Assembly (NCBI GenBank): GCA_038319025.1
Contig: JBBQCW010000001.1
Coordinates: forward strand, 268,888 to 332,887
Length of the DNA: 64,000 nt
DNA from: JBBQCW01 sp038319025
Lineage (GTDB): Bacteria; Actinomycetota; Thermoleophilia; Solirubrobacterales; Solirubrobacteraceae
Reading direction: 5' to 3'
The notes beneath the pieces are model-generated. The model searched no databases and was not told where the DNA came from. It saw only the letters and a program-made list of their open reading frames with translations. Below are positions 25,965 through 33,496 of this stretch, piece after piece. The stretch's first letter is position 1; every line of letters starts with the position of its first letter. The translations under genes and the position numbers were made by a program.

Positions 25965-26693
25965 ATGACCGCTCCACACACGGTGCCGGTGGCCATTCTG
26001 TGCGGCGGGCGGGGAACACGGCTGCGCGGGGATGGCCCCGCGGTGCCCAAACCACTGGTGGAGATCGGGGGGCGCCCGATCCTCTGGCACGTCATTCGGT
26101 TGTACGTTGCCCACGGTTTCCGCAGCTTCCTACTGCTGACCGGCTACCGCGGCGAGGAGATCGCCGAGTTCACCGCCGGCGTGTCGTGGCCGGAGGGGGT
26201 CCAGATCGAATGCATCCCCACCGGCGAGGACACGCCCACCGGCGGCCGGATCCACGCCGTGGCCGATCGACTCGCCGGCGGGACCTCGTGCGTGACCTAC
26301 TCCGACGGAGTCGCGGACCTGGACCTGCGTGGGCTGCTGGCCTTTCACCGCGGGCACGGCTCCGGCGCCACCGTCACTGTCGTCCGGCCGGAGTTGCCCT
26401 TTGGCTTTGCCAAGCTGGAGGGAGATCAAGTGGTCGGGTTCACGGAGAAGCCGCGCAGCGAGGCCTGGATCAACGCGGGGTTCCTTTGCCTGGAGCCGTG
26501 CGCGCTGGCGTCGATCGGCCCTGATGACGTGCTGGAGCGCGGGCCAATGGAGGCTTGGGCGGAGCAAGGTGCCCTCCGCGCACATCGCCACGAAGGCTTC
26601 TGGGATTGCATGGACACCTACAAGGACGCGCTGCTGCTCAACGATCTCGTCGAGCGTGGCCAGGCCCCATGGTTGACTGCGGTGCCCGCGTGA
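25965..26693 (+). CDS. Nucleotidyltransferase, glucose-1-phosphate cytidylyltransferase-like
   Basis: A 242-residue sugar-1-phosphate nucleotidyltransferase. The N-terminal signature is ILCGGRGTRLRGDGPAVPKP, then LVEIGGRPILWHVI. The metal-binding YSDGVADLDL and a sugar-binding LPFGFAKLEG follow. The C-terminal FWDCMDTYKDALLLNDL closely resembles the end of RfbF-type CDP-glucose synthases, which make CDP-glucose from CTP and glucose 1-phosphate. The next gene is a CDP-glucose-4,6-dehydratase-like epimerase joined by a GTGA overlap, which supports the CDP-sugar reading. Confidence 0.83.
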   Translation: MTAPHTVPVAILCGGRGTRLRGDGPAVPKPLVEIGGRPILWHVIRLYVAHGFRSFLLLTGYRGEEIAEFTAGVSWPEGVQIECIPTGEDTPTGGRIHAVADRLAGGTSCVTYSDGVADLDLRGLLAFHRGHGSGATVTVVRPELPFGFAKLEGDQVVGFTEKPRSEAWINAGFLCLEPCALASIGPDDVLERGPMEAWAEQGALRAHRHEGFWDCMDTYKDALLLNDLVERGQAPWLTAVPA

Positions 26694-27658
26694 GCCGCAG
26701 CGTTCTGGTCACCGGCGGCTACGGTTTGCTCGGCACCTGGCTCGTGCGCGCTCTGCTGGACGGGGGCGACCAAGTCACCGTGCTGCGCCGCGACGTCGTG
26801 CGCACGTCGGCACTCGTCCTGGACGGCCTGGAGGATCGCTGCACGGTGGTCAACGGGGACATCCTCGACGCCGCGCTGATGGAACGACTGATCGGCGAGC
26901 ACGAGATCGACACCGTCTTCCACCTGGCTGCGCAGACCCTCGTGGGTACGGCCAACCGCTCCCCGGCGCCGACCTTCGACACCAACATCCGCGGGACATG
27001 GACGGTGCTGGAGGCCTGTCGGCAGCACGGGGTCGCCCGCACCGTCGTCGCATCCTCCGACAAGGCCTACGGCGCGCAGCCCATGCTGCCGTACACCGAG
27101 GACATGCCGCTGCTGGCGCAGCACCCCTATGACGTATCGAAGGCCGCGACCGATCAGCTGGCGCGGTCCTACTGGCCCACGTACGGGCTGCCGGTAGCCG
27201 TCACTCGCTTCGCCAACCTCTACGGCGGCGGTGACATCAACCGCTCGCGACTGATCCCGGAGACGGTGGCCGCAGCCCTCTCGGGGCGCGCGCCGCAGAT
27301 CCGCTCGGATGGGTCGCCGGAGCGCGATTTCCTATACGTGGAAGACGCCGTACGCGCTTACCTGGCGATCGCTGACGCGCTGGATGGCGGGGGAGCCTGC
27401 GGCGAGGCCTTCAACGCCGGCGGTGGTGCCCCGCACCGGGTTGCCGACGTGGCGCGCGCGATCTGCCGCGCTGCGGGTTCAGCGGTCGAGCCGGAGTTCC
27501 TCGGCAGCGGGGTCCCGCATGGGGAGATCGACCGCCAGTACGTGGCCTACGACAAGCTCCAGGCGCTCAGCGGCTGGGCGCCGACGGTCGGTCTGGAGGA
27601 TGGCCTTGAGCGGACGGTGGCGTGGTATCGCGCCCACCCCGAGGCGCTCGCCGGCTGA
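26690..27658 (+). CDS. NAD-dependent epimerase/dehydratase, CDP-glucose 4,6-dehydratase-like
   Basis: A 322-residue extended SDR. The NAD-binding motif TGGYGLLGTWL, the HLAAQTLVGTANRSP segment and DTNIRGTWTVLEACR resemble CDP-glucose 4,6-dehydratases. The catalytic set is SSDKAYG and YDVSKAA (Tyr-x3-Lys). The product would be a CDP-4-keto-6-deoxysugar, the precursor of dideoxy or branched sugars. The GTG start overlaps the upstream stop. No later CDP-sugar pathway gene follows, so the final sugar is unknown. Confidence 0.83.
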   Translation: MSRSVLVTGGYGLLGTWLVRALLDGGDQVTVLRRDVVRTSALVLDGLEDRCTVVNGDILDAALMERLIGEHEIDTVFHLAAQTLVGTANRSPAPTFDTNIRGTWTVLEACRQHGVARTVVASSDKAYGAQPMLPYTEDMPLLAQHPYDVSKAATDQLARSYWPTYGLPVAVTRFANLYGGGDINRSRLIPETVAAALSGRAPQIRSDGSPERDFLYVEDAVRAYLAIADALDGGGACGEAFNAGGGAPHRVADVARAICRAAGSAVEPEFLGSGVPHGEIDRQYVAYDKLQALSGWAPTVGLEDGLERTVAWYRAHPEALAG

Positions 27659-27664
27659 GCTTTC

Positions 27665-27670
27665 TACACT
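27665..27670 (+). promoter_or_regulatory. Candidate -10 element of the YebC gene (TACACT)
   Basis: TACACT ends 6 nt before ATG 27677, which puts the predicted transcript start at the start codon. Confidence 0.5.
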
Positions 27671-27676
27671 CCGTCC

Positions 27677-28426
27677 ATGTCCGGACATTCGAAGTGGGCG
27701 TCGATCAAGCACAAGAAGGCGATCGTCGATTCCCGACGCGGCAAGTTGTTCACGAAGTTGGCCCGCGCCATCACCACGGCGGCCAAGGAAGGCGGCGGCG
27801 ATGTCGTCGGCAACGCGGCCCTGGCGCTGGCGGTGCAAAAGGCCAAGGACGCCTCGATGCCCAAGGACAACATCGAGCGGGCGATCGACAAGGGCACGGG
27901 CGCCGGCGCCGACGCCGAGTCGTTCGAGGCGATCGTGTACGAGGGGTACGGACCAGGTGGCGTGGCGATGCTGATCGACGCGCTGACCGACAACCGCAAC
28001 CGCACCGGCGCCGACGTGCGTCACCTGCTCACCAAGCATGGGGGCAGCCTCGGGGAGCCGGGGTCGGTCGCCTACCTGTTCGAGAAGAAGGGGATGGTCG
28101 TGGTTGACGGCGCCACCCACACCGAGGACGACCTCATGGTGGCGATCGACGCGGGAGCCGAGGACATCGCCGAGGACGACGGGATGTTCGAGATCGTCAC
28201 GGGGCCAGGCGATCTGCCCGCCGTGCGGGCGGCACTGGAAGCGGCCGAGATCACCTTTCTGTCCGCGGACATCATTCAGCAGCCGACAGTGCGCGTCGAA
28301 CTCGATGAAGACGGTGCGCGCAAACTCATGAAGCTCATCGATGCGCTTGACGACAACGACGACGTCGGCGAGGTCCACGCCAACTTCGACGTCGACGCCG
28401 AGATCCTCGAGCGCGTCGCAGGCTGA
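27677..28426 (+). CDS. YebC/PmpR family protein
   Basis: A 249-residue member of the widespread YebC family, starting MSGHSKWASIKHKKAIVDSR. Conserved stretches include KDASMPKDNIERAIDKGTG, VYEGYGPGGVAMLIDALTDN and RNRTGADVRHLLTKHGG. Family members are described as DNA-binding regulators and, more recently, as factors that relieve ribosome stalling at proline-rich stretches. YebC often lies just before ruvC in bacteria; here the MFS and cyclase genes separate it from ruvCAB. Confidence 0.95.
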   Translation: MSGHSKWASIKHKKAIVDSRRGKLFTKLARAITTAAKEGGGDVVGNAALALAVQKAKDASMPKDNIERAIDKGTGAGADAESFEAIVYEGYGPGGVAMLIDALTDNRNRTGADVRHLLTKHGGSLGEPGSVAYLFEKKGMVVVDGATHTEDDLMVAIDAGAEDIAEDDGMFEIVTGPGDLPAVRAALEAAEITFLSADIIQQPTVRVELDEDGARKLMKLIDALDDNDDVGEVHANFDVDAEILERVAG

Positions 28427-28434
28427 GCCGGGCC

Positions 28435-29646
28435 GTGCTCGCTGTGCCCGCAGTGCTCCGCGAGGAGCCGCGGTTTCGCCTGCTCTGGTGGGGGCAGACG
28501 CTGTCGGTCTTCGGCGACATGGTCAAGCCGGTCGCCTTGGCGTTCGCGGTGCTCGACATCGGCTCGACCGGCGACCTGGCGGTGGTGGTCGCCGCGGGAC
28601 TGGCGCCGTTTGCGCTCTTCGCGGTGGCCGGCGGAGTCTGGACTGATCGGCTCGGGCGCCGCGAGGTGATGATCGCCTCCGACTTGGTGCGCTTCGTAGT
28701 CCAGGCGGCGATCGCCGCGCTGCTGCTGACCGGCGAAGCGGAGGTGTGGATGCTGGCGGCACTGACCGCCGTCTTCGGGACGGCCGATGCCATGTTCTCG
28801 CCCGCACTCGCCGGCCTGATCACCGAAACCGTGCCGCCCGCGCGCATCCAGGACGCCAACGCGGTCCTGGCGCTCACCCGGAACATGGCCACCATCGGCG
28901 GGCCGCTGCTCGCCGCGGTGCTGATCGCATCGAGCGGTACGGGGGAGGCGATCGCGGTGGATGCGGTCACCTTCGCGCTCAGCGCGGCGATCCTCTGGCG
29001 CCTACCGCGCACTGCCGCCCGATCCTCGGGCGATGAGCATCCGCCGTTCGGCGAGGCGCTGCGCGCGGGCTGGGCGGTGATCCGGCGACGTAGCTGGCTC
29101 ATGGGCGGCCTGGGCGCCGAGGCGGTGTACACGGTAGTGGTGCTGCCATCGGTCTTCGTCCTGGGACCGGTACTCGCCAAGCAGGACCTCAACGGGGCCT
29201 CCAGTTGGGCGGTGATCGTCGCTGCCTACGGCGCAGGCTCGATCCTCGGCAACGTGGCGGCGCTGCGCTGGCGCCCGTCGCGGCCGATGGTCGCCGTCGG
29301 CGGGATGCTGATCATCGCCTCCTCCCAGGCCGCCATCATCGGGAGCGGGCTCGGGACCGGCGGGATCGCGGCCCTGGAGGCGGTGGCCGGAGTGGGGGTC
29401 GCCCTGTACTGGACGTTGTGGGACACCACGATCCAGTCGCAGGTGCCGCCGGAGGCGGTCGCGCGCGTGGCGTCCTACGACTACGGAATCGCTGTCGGGC
29501 TGATGCCGGTGGGGTTGCTCGTCGCCGTGCCCGTCTCCGACGCCCTGGGGCTACACGCCACGCTGCATCTGATGACCGTGGCCGGTGTGCTCGCCGCGCT
29601 GCTTCTGCTGGCGCTCCCCGGCGTGCGGGCCCTGCGCCGTCCCTAG
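28435..29646 (+). CDS. MFS transporter (MFS_3/EntS-like)
   Basis: A 403-residue carrier with about 12 predicted membrane helices. It opens with EEPRFRLLWWGQTLSVFGDM, and the helix 2-3 loop GGVWTDRLGRREVMIASDLV is typical of the MFS_3 exporter group. A second half repeat (RPSRPMVAVGGMLI) is visible. Substrate is unknown; relatives export siderophores or drugs. GTG start 8 nt after yebC suggests co-transcription. Its stop shares the four bases CTAG (29643-29646) with the stop of the convergent cyclase gene. Confidence 0.85.
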   Translation: MLAVPAVLREEPRFRLLWWGQTLSVFGDMVKPVALAFAVLDIGSTGDLAVVVAAGLAPFALFAVAGGVWTDRLGRREVMIASDLVRFVVQAAIAALLLTGEAEVWMLAALTAVFGTADAMFSPALAGLITETVPPARIQDANAVLALTRNMATIGGPLLAAVLIASSGTGEAIAVDAVTFALSAAILWRLPRTAARSSGDEHPPFGEALRAGWAVIRRRSWLMGGLGAEAVYTVVVLPSVFVLGPVLAKQDLNGASSWAVIVAAYGAGSILGNVAALRWRPSRPMVAVGGMLIIASSQAAIIGSGLGTGGIAALEAVAGVGVALYWTLWDTTIQSQVPPEAVARVASYDYGIAVGLMPVGLLVAVPVSDALGLHATLHLMTVAGVLAALLLLALPGVRALRRP

Positions 29647-30764
29647 GCGTCGTCCGGGCGCGGGCGCACTCGGAAGAGGCGCACCGGCTCCGGGATTCCC
29701 TTGAACGGGCGCGTGCCGGCCCGCGAGAAGGCGAAGTCGTCAGCGGCAAGGTCGTGGATCGCCCGGGTGCACAGGACGCTCCCCGCGCGCGCGGCGTCGC
29801 TGATGCGGCTGGCCAGGTTCACCGGAGGGCCGTACCAGTCACCGCCTCGGCGCGCGGCCGGCCCGTGGGCGACACCGACGTGGACCTGCGGGAAGTTTGC
29901 GCCCTCCGCGTCGGCCGCCGCAACGAGGGCGAGAGCGCTGCGGAGCAGGGGCGCAACCTGGGGGGACACCAGCATCACGCCGTCTCCCAGCGACTTGATC
30001 AGCCGGACCGGGGGCTCGAGCGTGTCGACCGCGAGGATCTGCAGGCGGTCGGCGACGCGCCCGAGTTCTTCGGGTGGAACCTCCTCACCCAATCGCGTGA
30101 ACCCCACGAGGTCCGCGAACGCGACCGCCACCTCGCTGGCGCCGGGGAGCATGCCGCTCTCGCGATCGGCGTTGCTGATCACATCCCCGCGGACGGCTTG
30201 GCGCACGTGGAGCAGCAGGATTTGGTTGACCAGCAGCCCGATCAGCGGCGTCAGCTGCTCGGTACGGCGCGTGACCGCGTCGATGAGGCCGACCTCATCC
30301 ATGCCGGGAGTCATCGTTGCGCTCAGCACCACATCGCGCAGTTCTTGGCCGAGGGGGCCCAACGCCCGGCCCAGGCTGCGGCTCACCTGGACAAGGTCCT
30401 CCGGGGTGAGTCCCAGATCGAGCAGCGCACGCACCGAACGCGCCGCCTCGAGCTCGCCGTCGACGGCGAGCCTTGCCTCCGAGTCGTGGACGGTGAACCC
30501 GGCCGCCCGTTGCAGGCGCGCCAGGATGTCCAGGTCGACTCCGGCTTGGTCGGCGACCTCGCGGCCCGTGTAGCGGGCCAGGCCGCCGATCACCCGGTCG
30601 ACCGGCAGGAAGACCAGCTCGTCGCGGTGGTCTGCAGCGCGGATCTCCTCCTCGGTGAAGCCTTCGACGCGCAGGTGCTCGAGCAGCGCGATGCGGGCGC
30701 GGCGCTCGTCGCCGGTCAGCCCGTCCAGCAGGTCAGCGTCCTTCCAATGGGCGTCGTCAGGCAT
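29643..30764 (-). CDS. Class III adenylate/guanylate cyclase with N-terminal regulatory domain
   Basis: A 373-residue soluble cyclase. The N-terminal 190 residues are helical (LTGDERRARIALLEHLRVEG, then LTPEDLVQVSRSLGRALG) and resemble the autoinhibitory domain of Mycobacterium Rv1264-type cyclases. The C-terminal catalytic domain has the metal aspartates in FADLVGFT and SLGDGVM, a substrate-type lysine just before (LIKSLGD), and the transition-state Asn/Arg in PVNLASRIS. It probably makes cAMP. ATG 30764 is preceded by TACTCT at 6 nt. It is convergent with the MFS gene and divergent from ruvC. Confidence 0.88.
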   Translation of the reverse strand: MPDDAHWKDADLLDGLTGDERRARIALLEHLRVEGFTEEEIRAADHRDELVFLPVDRVIGGLARYTGREVADQAGVDLDILARLQRAAGFTVHDSEARLAVDGELEAARSVRALLDLGLTPEDLVQVSRSLGRALGPLGQELRDVVLSATMTPGMDEVGLIDAVTRRTEQLTPLIGLLVNQILLLHVRQAVRGDVISNADRESGMLPGASEVAVAFADLVGFTRLGEEVPPEELGRVADRLQILAVDTLEPPVRLIKSLGDGVMLVSPQVAPLLRSALALVAAADAEGANFPQVHVGVAHGPAARRGGDWYGPPVNLASRISDAARAGSVLCTRAIHDLAADDFAFSRAGTRPFKGIPEPVRLFRVRPRPDDA

Positions 30765-30770
30765 GCGTGG

Positions 30771-30776
30771 AGAGTA
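30771..30776 (-). promoter_or_regulatory. Candidate -10 element of the cyclase gene (TACTCT)
   Basis: TACTCT on the reverse strand ends 6 nt before ATG 30764, implying a leaderless message. It chooses ATG 30764 over ATG 30794 ten codons upstream. Confidence 0.48.
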
Positions 30777-30807
30777 CGGGGACGGAGAAGGCATCCGGTC
30801 CTGCCCG

Positions 30808-30813
30808 GAGAAT
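30808..30813 (+). promoter_or_regulatory. Candidate -10-like element of ruvC (GAGAAT)
   Basis: GAGAAT ends 8 nt before GTG 30822. It is a weak match; the same hexamer occurs before dgt. Confidence 0.28.
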
Positions 30814-30821
30814 CAACCGAA

Positions 30822-31316
30822 GTGATCGTCCTCGGCATCGACCCCGGCCTCGCCAACACCGGCTTCGGCGTCGTTCGCCGACGCAGCGGTCGCCTCGTCG
30901 CGCTGGACGGCGGCGTCATCGAGACGCGCTCCGACGCTGCGCCCGAGCGCCGCCTCGCGCAGATCCACCAAGAGGTCGTGGACCTGATCCTGCGCCACTC
31001 GCCGGACGCAATGGCGCTGGAAGAACTGTATTTCGGCCAGAACGCCCGCAGCGCGTTCGCGGTCGGCCAGGCTCGCGGTGTCGTCATGCTGGCCGCCGGG
31101 CAGAAGAACATCCCGTGCACCGGGTACACGCCGCAACAGGTCAAGGCGGCGGTATGTGGCACCGGCCGGGCCCCTAAGGACCAGGTACAGAGAATGGTGC
31201 AGACGATCCTGTCGCTTCCCGATCTTCCTACGCCCGACCACGCCGCTGACGCGCTGGCGGTAGCGGTCTGTCACGCCAACCACGCGCCGTTGGCCCGCGC
31301 GTTGGCCGTCGCATGA
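30822..31316 (+). CDS. ruvC: Holliday junction resolvase RuvC
   Basis: A 164-residue endonuclease that cuts Holliday junctions with RuvAB. It starts VIVLGIDPGLANTGFGVV, with D7 the first catalytic acid. E in ALEELYFGQNARSA and the C-terminal DHAADALAVAVCH give the remaining acidic and histidine residues. The length is standard. I use GTG 30822; the much longer open frame upstream has no RuvC-like sequence. The stop overlaps ruvA (ATGA). Confidence 0.95.
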   Translation: MIVLGIDPGLANTGFGVVRRRSGRLVALDGGVIETRSDAAPERRLAQIHQEVVDLILRHSPDAMALEELYFGQNARSAFAVGQARGVVMLAAGQKNIPCTGYTPQQVKAAVCGTGRAPKDQVQRMVQTILSLPDLPTPDHAADALAVAVCHANHAPLARALAVA

Positions 31317-31900
31317 TCGCCCTCGTGCACGGCGAGGTCGCCGCTCGCCGGCCGGACCACGTCGTCGTGTTGGCCGGTGGCGTCGGGTACAAGCTCGGCG
31401 TGTCGGCCCACACGCTCGCGCAGGTCGGCCCGGTGGGGGAGACGACCACGATCCACACCCACCTGATTGCGCGTGACGATGCGCTGCTGCTCTACGGGTT
31501 CTCGACCGAGGAGGAACGCGACCTGTTCCTCATGCTGATCGGAGTTCAGTCGGTCGGGCCAAAGGTGGCGCTGGCGATTCTGTCGGGTGGTGCACCGCGC
31601 GATCTGATCGGAGCGCTGGCTGCGGGAGATGCCGCGCGGTTCCAAGCGGTGCCCGGGATCGGCAAGCGCACGGCCGAACGCATAATCGTGGAACTGAAAG
31701 AGAAGGTCACGGTGACGGGCGAGCCCGGCGCCGAAGGGCCGATCGCGGCCACCCGGGGCGACGACCCGCGGCTGCTGGCCCGCGATGGCCTGGTGGAGTT
31801 GGGCTACGCGCTGCCGGAGGCGGAAGCTTTGCTGGCCGGTGCCAGCGGTGAGAGCGCTGAAGAGATGCTGGCTCAGGCTCTGCGGAGCGCGCGGCGATGA
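31313..31900 (+). CDS. ruvA: Holliday junction DNA helicase RuvA
   Basis: A 195-residue branch-migration subunit that binds four-way junctions and anchors RuvB. The N-terminal OB-fold region contains ALLLYGFSTEEERDLFLMLI. The helix-hairpin-helix segments are GVQSVGPKVALAILS and VPGIGKRTAERIIVELK. A C-terminal three-helix RuvB-binding domain (residues about 150-195) follows. Both ends overlap neighbours by ATGA, so ruvC-ruvA-ruvB is a single coupled operon. Confidence 0.95.
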   Translation: MIALVHGEVAARRPDHVVVLAGGVGYKLGVSAHTLAQVGPVGETTTIHTHLIARDDALLLYGFSTEEERDLFLMLIGVQSVGPKVALAILSGGAPRDLIGALAAGDAARFQAVPGIGKRTAERIIVELKEKVTVTGEPGAEGPIAATRGDDPRLLARDGLVELGYALPEAEALLAGASGESAEEMLAQALRSARR

Positions 31901-32916
31901 GCGGTCCGGCCCGCATTCAGACGCCTGACCTGATCCCCGACGAGGACGCACTGGACCGGTCGCTGCGCCCGCGGACTCTCGCGGAGTTCGTTGGCCAGGA
32001 CGCGTTGCGCGAGCAGCTGTCGGTGTCCTTGGCCGCGGCCAGCGCCCGCGGTGAGGCGCTTGATCACGTGCTTCTGGCCGGGCCTCCAGGCCTGGGCAAG
32101 ACGTCGTTGGCGCAGATTCTCGCTGCCGAACTCGACGTGCCGTTGGTGATGACCGCAGGCCCGGCGTTGGAGCGCAAGGGCGACATTGCGTCCTTCCTCA
32201 CCGCCTTGGAGCCGCGCAGCATCTTCTTCGTCGACGAGATCCACCGACTGCCCCGCGCGCTGGAGGAGACGTTCTACCCGGCCATGGAGGATCAGCGGTT
32301 GCCGATCACGGTCGGCCAGGGCGCCGGCGCACGCGTGATGACCCTGGACCTGCCGCCGTTCACCCTGGTGGGCGCCACGACCCGCTCCGGCCTTCTGACG
32401 ACCCCTCTGCGCGACCGCTTCGGCATCCAACACCGCCTGGAGACGTACGAACCCGGCGATCTCGCCGCGATCGTCCGCCGCTCGGCCGCCATCCTGGACT
32501 GCTCGATCACCGAGGAGGGCGCCTGTGTGATCGCGGGCCGCAGCCGCGGAACTCCGCGTGTGGCCAACCGCTTGCTCAAGCGCGTCCGCGACTTCGCCCA
32601 AGTCCGTGGCAACGGTGTCGTCGACGCGCGCATGGCGGACGAGGCGCTGGCGATGCTCGAGGTCGACGAGCGCGGTCTGGACCGCCTGGACCGAGCGATC
32701 CTCCGCGTCATATGCGAACGCTTTGCCGGTGGCCCGGTGGGGCTTTCGACGCTGGCGGTCAGTGTGGGGGAGGAGCAGGACACGATCGAAGACGTCTACG
32801 AGCCCTTCCTGCTCCAGCAGGGCTTCCTCGCCCGCACGCCCCGCGGGCGCATCGCCACCGTTCACGCCTACACGCACCTGGGTCTCGACGCCCCGGAGGA
32901 TTCCGGGCTGTTTTAG
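31897..32916 (+). CDS. ruvB: Holliday junction DNA helicase RuvB
   Basis: A 339-residue AAA+ motor for branch migration. It opens with DRSLRPRTLAEFVGQDALRE. Walker A is LAGPPGLGKTSLA (about 61-73) and Walker B is IFFVDEIHRLPRALEE. Sensor 1 lies in LVGATTRSGLLT, and the C-terminal winged helix has GPVGLSTLAVSVGEEQDTIE. All standard RuvB parts are intact. The start overlaps the ruvA stop. Confidence 0.97.
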   Translation: MSGPARIQTPDLIPDEDALDRSLRPRTLAEFVGQDALREQLSVSLAAASARGEALDHVLLAGPPGLGKTSLAQILAAELDVPLVMTAGPALERKGDIASFLTALEPRSIFFVDEIHRLPRALEETFYPAMEDQRLPITVGQGAGARVMTLDLPPFTLVGATTRSGLLTTPLRDRFGIQHRLETYEPGDLAAIVRRSAAILDCSITEEGACVIAGRSRGTPRVANRLLKRVRDFAQVRGNGVVDARMADEALAMLEVDERGLDRLDRAILRVICERFAGGPVGLSTLAVSVGEEQDTIEDVYEPFLLQQGFLARTPRGRIATVHAYTHLGLDAPEDSGLF

Positions 32917-32933
32917 ACGCTGCCGGTGCCTCG

Positions 32934-32953
32934 CCGTCGCCTGAGGGCGACGG
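32934..32953 (+). terminator. Hairpin after ruvB, candidate terminator
   Basis: CCGTCGCC (32934-32941) pairs fully with GGCGACGG (32946-32953) around loop TGAG, about 18 nt after the ruvB stop. There is no T-run, so its strength is uncertain. The rest of the 118-nt gap up to 33035 holds only the candidate promoter of the next gene. Confidence 0.4.
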
Positions 32954-33017
32954 GCCGACATGCCCGCTCGCGACATGGTGCTCCCAGAGGCCTGACGCGG
33001 CGCCGCGCGCCCTCCCG

Positions 33018-33023
33018 TACCCT
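33018..33023 (+). promoter_or_regulatory. Candidate -10 element (TACCCT)
   Basis: TACCCT ends 11 nt before ATG 33035 of the zinc-ribbon/PAS gene. Confidence 0.35.
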
Positions 33024-33034
33024 TCCACGACCTC

Positions 33035-33484
33035 ATGGCCGTCCACTTCATCTGTCCCAGCTGCGGCAAGCGTTCCACGCAGGCCGACCGCAACGCCGGA
33101 TTCCGCCGCGAGGCTCGCGGATGCACGGAGTGTGGCTTCGGTTTTCTGTTCGAACTGCTCGACGACTACTACCCCGCGCCGGACGCCGCGTTCTTCGTGT
33201 GCGACCAGGAAGGGCGGCTGATCGGGCTAGGTCGCGGCTCGCGCGAACTCACCGGGCTGACGGAGGAGCGCGTGATGGGGCGCCCCGTCAGCGAGGTCCT
33301 CGGACTGCGCTTTGAGGAGGAGCAGGATCCGGTGGGGACCGTCCTGGAGTGGGGCGTCCGCGCCCTGGGAAAGACCGTGCAGGTCAACGCAGAAGGGGAT
33401 CTGCCCGCCGATGCGGTCGCCGACCTCTTTCCCGCCTACGATGACGACGGCGGCCTGCTACTCGTCCTCACCCCCGCGAAGTAG
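33035..33484 (+). CDS. Zinc-ribbon and PAS-like domain protein
   Basis: A 149-residue soluble protein. The N-terminus has a Cys4 zinc ribbon (FICPSCGKRS and RGCTECGFGF). It leads into a PAS-like sensor fold at about residues 45-125: AAFFVCDQEGRLIGLGRGSR, ELTGLTEERVMGRPVSEVLG and VRALGKTVQVN. No output domain (kinase, cyclase or HTH) is attached. It ends 12 nt before secDF and follows ruvB by 118 nt. The function is unknown; it may be a small sensory or protein-interaction module. Confidence 0.72.
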   Translation: MAVHFICPSCGKRSTQADRNAGFRREARGCTECGFGFLFELLDDYYPAPDAAFFVCDQEGRLIGLGRGSRELTGLTEERVMGRPVSEVLGLRFEEEQDPVGTVLEWGVRALGKTVQVNAEGDLPADAVADLFPAYDDDGGLLLVLTPAK

Positions 33485-33496
33485 GCTGAGGAGCGC

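Noticed and set aside
29205..30821. N-terminal extension of the ruvC frame
   Set aside because: It runs through the MFS gene and opposite the cyclase. RuvC homology begins at 30822 with D7 in place.
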